47,778 nt of DNA from NCBI GenBank assembly GCA_903900795.1, contig CAIUOO010000067.1, positions 1 through 47,778 of the forward strand. The letters run 5' to 3'. Shown one piece after another: positions 1 through 7,416 of the stretch. Position numbers and translations under genes: made by a program. Origin of the DNA: an uncultured Gemmatimonadota bacterium (GTDB lineage Bacteria > Gemmatimonadota > Gemmatimonadetes > Gemmatimonadales > Gemmatimonadaceae). The notes beneath the pieces were generated by a model. The model ran no database searches. It had not been told where the DNA came from and was given only the letters and a program-made list of their open reading frames with translations. The first letter of the stretch is position 1; each line of letters begins with the position of its first letter.

Positions 1-552
1 ATTCTGCATGCTCACGAAGCGCGACCAGCCTTTGAGGTCTGACGTGCCGAGGGCGCGCGCGAACTGCCATGCCCAGCCGGAACTCGCGCCGATGTAGCGC
101 ACCTTGCCCGACTGCACGAGGTGGTCGAGGGCGGCGAGCGTTTCCTCGATGGGCGTGTTCACGTCGAAGCGATGGATCTGATACAGGTCGATCGTGTCCA
201 CACCCAGGCGCCGGAGGCTGGCCTCGCACCCCTGGACGATGTGCTTGCGGGAGAGCCCGCGCATGTTCGGGCCGGCGGCCATGGGCTGGTAGACCTTGGT
301 GGCCAGCACGATCTCGTCCATGCGCCCGTACTCCCGCAGCGCACGCCCCGTAACCTCCTCGCTCATGCCGAGGGCGTACATGTCGGCCGTATCGAAGAAG
401 TTGATGCCCGCTTCGATGGCGCGCCGGAAGAACGGGCGGGCATCTGCTTCGCTGAGCACCCAGGGGCGCCAGTCAGGGGTGCCGTAGCTCATGCAGCCCA
501 GGCAAAGGCGCGAGACGGTCATCCCGGTGGATCCAAGGGTCGTATATCGCAT
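1..552 (-). CDS. aldo/keto reductase, C-terminal part missing at window edge
   Basis: The minus strand reads open for 184 codons from an ATG at 552 to the window edge, although the ORF track lists only shadows here. The translation is a typical aldo/keto reductase N-terminal half: an opening MRYTTLGSTGMTVSRLCLG, the FDTADMY motif carrying Asp54 and Tyr59, Lys86 in LATKVY and His127 in YQIHRFD. Together these form the Asp-Tyr-Lys-His catalytic tetrad of NADPH-dependent AKRs. Such enzymes are cytosolic and reduce carbonyls; the exact substrate cannot be read from the sequence. About 140-150 further residues are expected beyond base 1. The gene is divergent from msrP, with an 87-nt gap (to the chosen msrP start) that must hold both promoters. 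Confidence 0.93.
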   Translation of the reverse strand, partial: MRYTTLGSTGMTVSRLCLGCMSYGTPDWRPWVLSEADARPFFRRAIEAGINFFDTADMYALGMSEEVTGRALREYGRMDEIVLATKVYQPMAAGPNMRGLSRKHIVQGCEASLRRLGVDTIDLYQIHRFDVNTPIEETLAALDHLVQSGKVRYIGASSGWAWQFARALGTSDLKGWSRFVSMQN

Positions 553-639
553 GGGACGGAATCTCGAGGCGGGTTTTGGGAACGGAATAGCGCGCGGAAT
601 GCTAAAATGTATGCACCCTATACTCCCACACCCACGCCC

Positions 640-1581
640 ATGCTGATTCGCCGTCCCGACGATATCCCCTCGTCCGAGATCACCTCGGAGACCGTCTACC
701 AGAACCGCCGGGCCTTCATCGGCACAGCCGGGGCGCTGGCGCTGAGCGGACTGGTGGCGCCGTCGGCGCTCGAGGCCATGCGCTTCGATCGCGGTACGTC
801 GGGCGCCTTCCCGGGGCTGCAGCAGGACGACAAGCTGACGCCCGAGGAAGACGCGACCAGCTACAACAACTACTACGAGTTCGGCACCGGCAAGGACGAG
901 CCGAAGGATCAGGCGAAGGACTTCAAACCGATGCCGTGGACGGTGAACGTGGAGGGGCTGGTCAAGAAGCCCCGGCCGTACTCGTTCGACGAACTCGTGG
1001 GCAAGTTGCCGGTGCAGGACCGGGTCTACCGCCATCGCTGCGTGGAAGCGTGGTCCATGGTGATCCCGTGGCAGGGCGTGCAACTCAAGGATGTCGTGGC
1101 GCGTTGCGAACCGCTGCCGGGTGCCAAGTTCGTGGAGTTCACCACGCTGTACGACCCACGCCGGATGCCGGGCCAGGCCCGGGCGGTATTGCCGTGGCCG
1201 TACAAAGAGGCGCTACGTCTCGACGAGGCCAACAATCCGCTGGCGTTGTTGGCCACCGGCATGTACGGCAAGGCGCTGCCGAATCAGAACGGGGCGCCGC
1301 TCAAGCTCGTCGTGCCGTGGAAGTACGGGTTCAAAGGCATCAAGGCGATCGTGAAGATCAAGTTCACGGACAAGATGCCCAACACGACCTGGAATGACGC
1401 CAATCCGAGCGAGTACGGCTTCTACGCCAACGTAAACCCTATGGTCGATCATCCGCGGTGGAGTCAGGCCAAGGAGCGTCGGATTGGGCAGTTTCTGAAG
1501 ATCCCGACGCTGCCGTTCAACGGCTACGCGGCGCAGGTCGCGTCCATGTACAGCGGCATGGATCTGCGGAAGTACTACTGA
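640..1581 (+). CDS. msrP: protein-methionine-sulfoxide reductase, molybdopterin catalytic subunit MsrP (YedY)
   Basis: MsrP is a periplasmic molybdoenzyme that repairs oxidised methionines in envelope proteins, taking electrons from MsrQ. The 313-residue product follows the family along its whole length: an N-terminal twin-arginine signal (Arg23-Arg24 in NRRAFIGTAG), the YNNYYEFG segment, the RHRCVEAWSM motif with the molybdenum-ligating Cys134, VPWKYGFKG and a C-terminal GYAAQVASMYSG. I chose ATG 640 because MLIRRPDDI resembles family starts. An in-frame ATG at 607 would add 11 residues and has a weak GGAA upstream. A TATACT at 619-624 could be a -10 box for a short leader, but no good -35 is visible. 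msrQ follows 8 nt after the stop, as in most bacteria with this pair. Confidence 0.96.
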   Translation: MLIRRPDDIPSSEITSETVYQNRRAFIGTAGALALSGLVAPSALEAMRFDRGTSGAFPGLQQDDKLTPEEDATSYNNYYEFGTGKDEPKDQAKDFKPMPWTVNVEGLVKKPRPYSFDELVGKLPVQDRVYRHRCVEAWSMVIPWQGVQLKDVVARCEPLPGAKFVEFTTLYDPRRMPGQARAVLPWPYKEALRLDEANNPLALLATGMYGKALPNQNGAPLKLVVPWKYGFKGIKAIVKIKFTDKMPNTTWNDANPSEYGFYANVNPMVDHPRWSQAKERRIGQFLKIPTLPFNGYAAQVASMYSGMDLRKYY

Positions 1582-1589
1582 GCCCTGAC

Positions 1590-2228
1590 ATGCAGTCGAT
1601 GCTCTCACGCGCCGAATCCCCGATTCGGCGCGTGATCCGTCCTGCGCTCTGGCTGCTCGTGATCGTGCCCGCCATCGTGCTGATCGCGCAGCTTCTGCTG
1701 GATCAGTTAGGTGCCGAACCAATCGAGTCCCTCGAGCACGCGTCGGGCGAGTGGGCGCTGCGACTGCTCGCGGCCTCGTTGGCGGTCACCCCGTTCATGC
1801 GCCTCACCGGCTGGGGCTGGCTGGTGGCGCAGCGCCGGTTTCTCGGTCTCGCCGCCTTTTTCTGGGCGATGGGGCACCTCAGCGTGTACATCGTGCTCGA
1901 CCAGTTTTTCGACTGGCCGGAAATCGTGAAGGACGTGCTGAAGCACCTGTACATTACCGTCGGGATGCTGGCGTTCGTGCTGATGATCCCACTGGCGCTG
2001 ACGTCAACCAAGTGGTCCATCCGGACGCTTGGCGGCAAGCGGTGGACGCAGCTTCACCGGCTGGTGTACGTATCGGCGGTCGCCGGCTGCGTGCACTACC
2101 TCTGGGCGGTCAAGAAGGATCTCGCCGAGCCGATGCTCTATGCCGCCGTTTTTGCCGTCCTGTTTGCCCTGCGCCCGATTCTGCGCAAGCGGGGGCCGCG
2201 GACGCCGATCGGGTCACCAAGAGGTTGA
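1590..2228 (+). CDS. msrQ: MsrQ (YedZ), heme-binding membrane subunit of the MsrPQ system
   Basis: This is the inner-membrane b-type cytochrome that passes electrons from the quinone pool or a flavin reductase to periplasmic MsrP. The 212-residue protein shows about five or six hydrophobic segments and the ferric-reductase-like core. Candidate heme-ligand histidines lie in MGHLSVYI, QLHRLVY and VHYLWAVKKD. The ORF-track entry starts far upstream inside msrP. The ATG at 1590, 8 nt past the msrP stop, gives a normal family N-terminus; ATG 1599 is an alternative. The product probably depends on translation continuing from msrP. Confidence 0.93.
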   Translation: MQSMLSRAESPIRRVIRPALWLLVIVPAIVLIAQLLLDQLGAEPIESLEHASGEWALRLLAASLAVTPFMRLTGWGWLVAQRRFLGLAAFFWAMGHLSVYIVLDQFFDWPEIVKDVLKHLYITVGMLAFVLMIPLALTSTKWSIRTLGGKRWTQLHRLVYVSAVAGCVHYLWAVKKDLAEPMLYAAVFAVLFALRPILRKRGPRTPIGSPRG

Positions 2229-2230
2229 AC

Positions 2231-3415
2231 ATGTCATCGATGCGGGAGGCGAAGGGCGGGCCCCCGGTTGCTTCGGCGGGTTTTGACGCGTTCGCGATCG
2301 CCGCGCCAGGTCTCGCGCCGCTGATTGCCGCAGAGTGCATCGCGCTGGGCATCACCCCCCGCGACGTCAGCCCGGCTGGTGTGTCGTTCAATGCCACCAC
2401 CGAGCAGCTGTTCACGGTGAACCTGTGGTCGCGATTAGCCAGCCGTGTGCTGGTGCGCTTGGCCGAGTTCGAGGCGCGCGATTTCGCGACGCTCGAAAAA
2501 ATGGCGGGGCGCGTACCGTGGCATCACGTGCTCTCGCCCGGGGCGGCCGTGCGGCTGCGGGTGACCTGTCGCAAGTCGCGGTTGTATCACTCGGACGCGG
2601 TGGCCGAGCGTGTAGCGCGCGGCATCACCAACAGTATCAAGGGCTCGCAGGCGCTTGGCCGAGCCCGGGATGACGAGGAGGACGACGACGGCAATACGCA
2701 GTTGATCGTGGTGCGCTTCGATCACGACCGATGCACGATCAGCGCCGACAGCTCGGGGGCACTGCTGCACCGACGCGGCTGGCGGCAGGCGATCGCGAAG
2801 GCACCGCTGCGCGAGACGCTGGCAGCGGCGATGCTCGCGGCCTGTGACTGGAACGGCGAGGTGCCGTTGGTAGATCCGTTCTGCGGATCGGGTACGATCG
2901 GTATCGAAGCGGCGCTGCGCGTGCGCCGCATGGCGCCGGGATTGGGGCGCGAGTTCGCGATGGAGCTGTGGCCGGGGGCCGACGCCCCCATGCACGCGCG
3001 GGTGCGCGCGGCGGCGCAGGCGGTGGCGCTGCCGTCGGTGGGCGCGCCGATCGTGATGCGTGACCGCGATGCGGGTGCGTGCAAGGCCGCCGTGGCCAAC
3101 GCGGAGCGGGCGGGCGTGCTGCAGGATCTGGTGATCCAGCAGGGACCGCTGTCGGATACGTCGCTGGAATCGATCGGCGCTGGCGGATTGGTGTTGACCA
3201 ACCCGCCGTACGGCCTGCGCATCAGCGATGGGGCCGATCTGCGATCACTGTATGCGCGGCTGGGCGATGTGGTGCGCGCCGGCGGTCGCGGATGGCAACT
3301 CGGCCTGCTGGTGCCCGATCGCGTGTTGGCGGCGCAGACGCGGCTCACGTTCGATGCGGTACTTCGCACCGCGAACGGTGGGCTACCGGTGGAAGTATTG
3401 GTGTCGCGCGCGTAG
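2231..3415 (+). CDS. THUMP-domain class I SAM-dependent RNA methyltransferase (RlmL N-terminal/Trm11-like)
   Basis: This is a predicted guanine-N2 type RNA methyltransferase of the UPF0020/COG0116 group, acting on rRNA or tRNA. The N-terminal 170 residues fit a THUMP-containing RNA-binding part. The catalytic part shows the SAM-binding motif DPFCGSGTIGIEAA near residue 215 and the LTNPPYG catalytic loop near 323. The length of 394 residues fits stand-alone members of the group; E. coli RlmKL is much longer because of a second methyltransferase domain. The ATG is 2 nt after the msrQ stop, with AGAGG upstream, so it is probably transcribed with msrPQ, though no functional link is known. Confidence 0.9.
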   Translation: MSSMREAKGGPPVASAGFDAFAIAAPGLAPLIAAECIALGITPRDVSPAGVSFNATTEQLFTVNLWSRLASRVLVRLAEFEARDFATLEKMAGRVPWHHVLSPGAAVRLRVTCRKSRLYHSDAVAERVARGITNSIKGSQALGRARDDEEDDDGNTQLIVVRFDHDRCTISADSSGALLHRRGWRQAIAKAPLRETLAAAMLAACDWNGEVPLVDPFCGSGTIGIEAALRVRRMAPGLGREFAMELWPGADAPMHARVRAAAQAVALPSVGAPIVMRDRDAGACKAAVANAERAGVLQDLVIQQGPLSDTSLESIGAGGLVLTNPPYGLRISDGADLRSLYARLGDVVRAGGRGWQLGLLVPDRVLAAQTRLTFDAVLRTANGGLPVEVLVSRA

Positions 3416-3440
3416 ACGTGCACGCGACACCACCGGACGC

Positions 3441-3881
3441 TTACACGCGGAAGTGATCGGGGCGCCAGGTCTTGATCTGACTCTTGATCTCCTTGCCCGT
3501 GAGCGCCGGGTTCTTCACTACCATCTCGACCATCGCGGCCAGTTCAGCGTCGCTCGCGAAGCGCAGCGCGATATAGTGGCGCGGCGAGAAGGCGGCCTCG
3601 GCCCGCGCGGCCAGATCAGCCGGCAGCAGGCGGGCGTAGCGGAGCTGCTCTTCGAGGCGGATCAGGCGGTCCTGCGCGCGCAACGGAGACAGGCGTGACA
3701 CCGAGACCGCCCCGAAGAGCGCCAGCGCACCAACCAGCAGGTAATGCGTCTCGACGTCTCGGATCGTCATCGCCCGCCACGCACTCCAGATCAGGAAAAT
3801 CATCGAGAGCGGAGCGGCAAAGAAATGGAACATCGGCATGTACTTCGCGTGGTTGGCGAAATTCTGCGTCTTGTCAGACAT
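3441..3881 (-). CDS. DUF6526-like small membrane protein
   Basis: This is a 146-residue protein of unknown function. After a polar start (MSDKTQNFANHAKYMPMFHFF) there are two hydrophobic segments, about residues 17-35 and 48-66. A charged cytosolic tail follows, with the pattern LIRLEEQLRYARLLP and a cluster of aromatic and charged residues. This matches my memory of the DUF6526 family, widespread in Bacteroidota, Acidobacteriota and Gemmatimonadota. The start at 3881 has AGGA upstream; the longer ORF-track start runs back into the kinase gene. It is the third gene of a minus-strand run after the PnuC-like and kinase-like genes, 32 nt behind the kinase stop. Whether it shares their role is unknown. 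Confidence 0.8.
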   Translation of the reverse strand: MSDKTQNFANHAKYMPMFHFFAAPLSMIFLIWSAWRAMTIRDVETHYLLVGALALFGAVSVSRLSPLRAQDRLIRLEEQLRYARLLPADLAARAEAAFSPRHYIALRFASDAELAAMVEMVVKNPALTGKEIKSQIKTWRPDHFRV

Positions 3882-3913
3882 GGTGGTGTGTCCTGTAAAA
3901 GAAAATCGGCCAG

Positions 3914-4480
3914 CTAGACGGTGTCGATCAGTGCGGCTGCTGTGGCGAAACGTGTTTCCCACGTGCCCTGTACAACGGTAACCGGTGCGGCGAATCGCGC
4001 CAACGTGTCGCGAAAGAGGGTCTGCACTTCGACTCGGTGTTTCTCGCGGTCGCGGATGCCGTCGGCGATCCACGGCACGTCGATCTCGAGCAGCAGATAG
4101 TGCGCGGCGCGGCGCGCCATTGCCGCCTGCTCGATGAAGTCGGGGCAGCGGCCGAAGTAGTGATGGCAGTATACGACGGTGCTGATCAGGTCGGTGTCCT
4201 GCAGCAGCAGCGTGTCACCGCGGGCGAGGGCGGCGGCCATGTGCGTGTCTTCCAGCGCCATCTGCCCCGTGGCGATGGGGCCATGATCGCGATCGTCGAG
4301 CGGCGCGCCCTTCGCGGCGGCATAGTCGCGTACGAACTCGGGCACGCACGTGATGCCGTAGCGCGAGGCCAGCTGTAGGCCGAGCGTGGTTTTCCCGACC
4401 GACTCCGAGCCGGTCAGGACGATGCGGGTCAGTTCGTGCGTTCGCTCGCGAGCTCTGTCCGCGTGGCCGATCGATGCCAT
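3914..4480 (-). CDS. NadR-kinase-like P-loop ATPase (AAA_28), candidate vitamin kinase
   Basis: The 188-residue protein is like the C-terminal ribosylnicotinamide-kinase domain of NadR, without the adenylyltransferase domain. It has a Walker A GSESVGKTT at residues 24-32, then VPEFVRDYA, typical of this kinase family, and a Walker-B-like LLLQDTDLISTVVYCHHYFG. The family phosphorylates a small imported metabolite to trap it inside the cell. It overlaps the 3' end of the PnuC-like gene by 52 nt if ATG 4480 is used; no other good start codon precedes the P-loop apart from a CTG at the PnuC stop. Given the TPP riboswitch on the facing gene, a role as thiamine kinase is plausible but is an inference. 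Ribosylnicotinamide kinase is the conservative alternative. Confidence 0.85.
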   Translation of the reverse strand: MASIGHADRARERTHELTRIVLTGSESVGKTTLGLQLASRYGITCVPEFVRDYAAAKGAPLDDRDHGPIATGQMALEDTHMAAALARGDTLLLQDTDLISTVVYCHHYFGRCPDFIEQAAMARRAAHYLLLEIDVPWIADGIRDREKHRVEVQTLFRDTLARFAAPVTVVQGTWETRFATAAALIDTV

Positions 4481-5073
4481 TGCACGTAGCCAGTGATGGC
4501 GAGCACCAGAAACACGGCGTACAGAATCGCCGTGAGGGGGAGCTGCCGGTTGATGAACAGACCGATGTAGACCACGTCGACGGCGATCCAGAGCAGCCAG
4601 TTCTCGAGGAGTTTGCGCGTCATCATGTACTGCGCCACGAGGCTGATCGACACCAGCGCGGCGTCGAGCCACGGCAGCGCCGCCCCGGGCAAGCGGCGGG
4701 TGATCGTGGCCAGCATGACCCACGACACGAGCGCGATGGCGACCATCAGCAGCGCCGTGCGGCGTGGTGTGCGCGTCACGATCACCGCTTCATGGCCCGG
4801 TCCACCGCGCAGCCAATGCCACCATCCGTACAACGACAACACCAGATAGACCGCCTGCAGACCGGTGTCGGAGTAGAGACCGGTGCGGGCAAATACCACC
4901 GCGTAGAACCCGGCGTTGAGCACGCCGAGTGGCCAGCTCCAGATGTTCTCACGCGTGATGAGCCACACGTTGAGCACACCCGTGATGAAGCCGAAGAGCT
5001 CCGGGCAGGAGCTCCCATGCGCGACGAGCCACGCGCAGGGCTCGGACAGGAGATGGAACTCCATACTGGTCAT
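4429..5073 (-). CDS. pnuC: PnuC-family vitamin transporter (possibly thiamine-type PnuT)
   Basis: This is a 214-residue polytopic inner-membrane facilitator of the PnuC family. About seven hydrophobic helices are visible, together with the family hallmarks SWPLGVLNAGFYAVVF and LYGWWHWLRGG. PnuC proteins move nicotinamide riboside, thiamine (PnuT) or riboflavin (PnuX) downhill, with a cytosolic kinase trapping the substrate. The kinase-like gene overlaps its 3' end. The gene faces a TonB-dependent receptor gene that carries a TPP riboswitch, which argues for thiamine. That riboswitch is on the other strand and cannot act on this transcript. The start at 5073 lacks a clear ribosome-binding site; ATG 5064 is an alternative. 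Confidence 0.9.
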   Translation of the reverse strand: MTSMEFHLLSEPCAWLVAHGSSCPELFGFITGVLNVWLITRENIWSWPLGVLNAGFYAVVFARTGLYSDTGLQAVYLVLSLYGWWHWLRGGPGHEAVIVTRTPRRTALLMVAIALVSWVMLATITRRLPGAALPWLDAALVSISLVAQYMMTRKLLENWLLWIAVDVVYIGLFINRQLPLTAILYAVFLVLAITGYVQWHRSATRTELASERTN

Positions 5074-5105
5074 AAGCCGGAAAGCTAATTAGGGTTCTCC
5101 GCACA

Positions 5106-5190
5106 TGACCGGGGTGCCGGCGCCGCCAGTGCGCGTTGGCTGAGAGAGTCCCGTAGAACCTGATCCGGCTCGTACCGGCGTAGGGAGTCC
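5106..5190 (+). promoter_or_regulatory. TPP riboswitch (THI element) overlapping the downstream ribosome-binding site
   Basis: The leader carries the conserved THI-box blocks in order: GGGGTGCC (5111-5118), GGCTGAGAGAG with the core CTGAGA at 5140-5145, AACCTGATCCGG with ACCTGATC at 5158-5165, and ACCGGCGTAGGGA ending at 5186. A short P1 can form between GAC (5107-5109) and GTC (5187-5189). The conserved 3' block GTAGGGAG also supplies the Shine-Dalgarno, with AGGGAG ending 8 nt before the ATG at 5196. Binding of thiamine pyrophosphate should therefore hide the ribosome-binding site directly, with no separate expression platform. No T-run terminator is present. Confidence 0.95.
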
Positions 5191-5195
5191 AATCG

Positions 5196-7304
5196 ATGTA
5201 TCCGCACGCAATCGCGCGCCATTGGCGCACGCCGCGACTTGGTGTCGCCAAATTCAGCGCTGCCCTCAGCGCCTGCCTTCTGACTGTTGCCGCCGCCACG
5301 CTCGGCGCGCAGTCCCGCCCCGACAGTGCGACGACGGCCGCGAAGGCCGACTCCGTTCGCAACATCGAAGGCGTGTTGGTCCGCGCCATCCGTGCCAACG
5401 AACAGGCGCCGATCTCGCAAACCACCATCGGTCGCGCCGCCCTTACGCAGCGGCATTTTGGACAGGACGTGCCCATGCTGCTCATGAATGCGGCGCCTTC
5501 CATGACGTCGCACACCGAAACCGGCACCAACTGGGGCTACAGCTACCTGCGACTGCGCGGCATCGACCAGACGCGCATCAACATCACGCTCGACGGTGTA
5601 CCGCTGAACGACATGGAAGATCAGGTGCTGTACTTCGCCAACCTCGCCGACCTGATGTCGAACGTGCAGTCGGTGCAGGTGCAGCGCGGGGTGGGCACGA
5701 GCACCGCGGGCACGGCGTCATTCGCGGGTAGTGTGAACTTCGAGACGATGCCGGTGGCCCGCGCCGATGCCGGTGGCGATGTGCAGCTGCAGATGGGATC
5801 GTTCGGCGCCCAGCGCGTGAGCGCATCGTTCAATTCGGGGCTCACGGCGTCAAAGTTCGCGGTGTACGGCCGCGCCAGTGCGCTGCGCACCAACGGCTAC
5901 CGTGATCACAGTGGCGTCATGGGCCGTTCGGCGTTTGTGGGGGCCGGTTGGTTCGGCGCGCGCGACGTGCTGAAGCTGACCACGCTGGTGGGACTGCTGG
6001 CCGACACGCTTTCGTACACGGGCGCCACGCTCGAAGAGTTACGGGCGAATCGCCGCTTCAATCCGCTGCAGCCAGACGAGCGCGATAAGTTCGGACAGCA
6101 GATGGTGTCGCTGGCCTACACACGCGCCCTGCAGAACGGCGGGTCGGCAAGCACCACGGTGTACCGCAACTCGGCCAGCGGCAACTACGACTACATCGCG
6201 TTGCCCGATCGCTATCGCTTTAACCTGGCGCATACGTGGTACGGCATAACGAGTGCGTACAACGTGGAGCGCGGCGCGCTACGCGTGAATACCGGCATCA
6301 ATGCCAACACGTACCAGCGCGCGCACCGTGGCTACTTGCAGCCGTCCACTACGTTGTATGACAATACCGGCCACAAGCAGGATGCCAGCGCCTTCGCCAA
6401 GCTGTCGCTCGACGCCGGCAAGGCCCGCTGGTTTGCCGACTTGCAGGGACGCTACGCCAAGTTCCGCTACGAGCCCGACGCCAACGCCGGCATAGACGAG
6501 CGCAGCATTGATTGGCTGTTCTTCAACCCGAAAGCCGGTGTCACGTACCAGCTGGCTACGGGTGTCGCGTCGTACGCGTCGTACGGCATCACGAGCCGCG
6601 AGCCGGCGCGCAATGATCTGTTTGCCGGCGATGATGACCTGAACAGCGGCAACGTGGCCGACTACGGCGATTTCACGCGGGTGAAACCGGAGTCGGTGCG
6701 CGACGCCGAGTTGGGTATCACGTGGTCGCGGGCCACGATGGAGCTGTCGGCGAATCTGTACAGCATGGATTTCCGCAACGACATCGCGCGCATCGGCGCG
6801 CCCACGGCGTCGGGATCGATTCTGCGACGGAACGTGGGCAACAGTTATCGCCGTGGTATCGAAGTCGATGCGGCCTATCGCGGGATCTCGCGCGTGGTGC
6901 TGGCGGGCAACGCCACCTGGAGCCAGAACCGTATCGCGCAGTTCACCGATTCGTCGCGCGGCACGCCGGTGGTGCGACGTAACGTCGCGCCGATGCTCAC
7001 GCCGGCGTTCATCTCGTCGCATCGTATTGAAGTGTCGCCCACGCAGCGCTTCATGGTGAGCGTGGAAGGGCGGTATCAGTCGGCGGCGTATCTCGATAAC
7101 ACCAGCAGTGCGGATCGCGTGCTACCCGACTACTACACACTCGATGCGTCGGCGCGGGCGACGCTGGGCCGCTATGCGCTCACGGTGCGTGGGGTGAATC
7201 TGGGGGACACGCAGAAGTTTGCCAGCGGTGCGGTGTCGGGGACGGTGCGCTACTTCGTGCTGCCGGCGCGGGCGGTGTTTGCGACGGTGAGCGCGGAGTT
7301 CTGA
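5196..7304 (+). CDS. TonB-dependent outer-membrane receptor, predicted thiamine (or thiamine derivative) uptake
   Basis: This is a 702-residue outer-membrane active transporter. A signal peptide ends near TLGAQ (residue ~38). A plug domain follows, recognisable by SYLRLRGIDQTRINITLDGVPLND and the QSVQVQRGVGTSTAGTASFAGSVNF segment. The rest is a C-terminal barrel with many aromatic beta-strands and a last strand ending in FATVSAEF, with the terminal Phe needed for barrel assembly. No N-terminal carboxypeptidase-like domain is evident. The TPP riboswitch immediately upstream implies repression when thiamine pyrophosphate is plentiful, the pattern known for thiamine receptors of the OMR1 type. 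Periplasmic substrate would then be taken on by the divergent PnuC-type carrier. Confidence 0.94.
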   Translation: MYPHAIARHWRTPRLGVAKFSAALSACLLTVAAATLGAQSRPDSATTAAKADSVRNIEGVLVRAIRANEQAPISQTTIGRAALTQRHFGQDVPMLLMNAAPSMTSHTETGTNWGYSYLRLRGIDQTRINITLDGVPLNDMEDQVLYFANLADLMSNVQSVQVQRGVGTSTAGTASFAGSVNFETMPVARADAGGDVQLQMGSFGAQRVSASFNSGLTASKFAVYGRASALRTNGYRDHSGVMGRSAFVGAGWFGARDVLKLTTLVGLLADTLSYTGATLEELRANRRFNPLQPDERDKFGQQMVSLAYTRALQNGGSASTTVYRNSASGNYDYIALPDRYRFNLAHTWYGITSAYNVERGALRVNTGINANTYQRAHRGYLQPSTTLYDNTGHKQDASAFAKLSLDAGKARWFADLQGRYAKFRYEPDANAGIDERSIDWLFFNPKAGVTYQLATGVASYASYGITSREPARNDLFAGDDDLNSGNVADYGDFTRVKPESVRDAELGITWSRATMELSANLYSMDFRNDIARIGAPTASGSILRRNVGNSYRRGIEVDAAYRGISRVVLAGNATWSQNRIAQFTDSSRGTPVVRRNVAPMLTPAFISSHRIEVSPTQRFMVSVEGRYQSAAYLDNTSSADRVLPDYYTLDASARATLGRYALTVRGVNLGDTQKFASGAVSGTVRYFVLPARAVFATVSAEF

Positions 7305-7416
7305 GACGGGGTGTGACTCCGGCGGGCTTCGCGTGAACCAAAGAGTTGTCGACCGTCAGCGCGGCCCCGGTCGCCACGCCCCTGTCGAAGCAGCCATCCT
7401 GCTCACAACTTCAGGA

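Noticed and set aside
69-353. 94-residue plus-strand ORF at the window start
   Set aside because: Arg/Pro/Cys-rich shadow of the minus-strand aldo/keto reductase, whose motifs are clear.
5074-5105. A second TPP riboswitch on the minus strand for the pnuC-like gene
   Set aside because: The minus strand lacks the CTGAGA and ACCTGATC blocks, and the space is too short for an aptamer.
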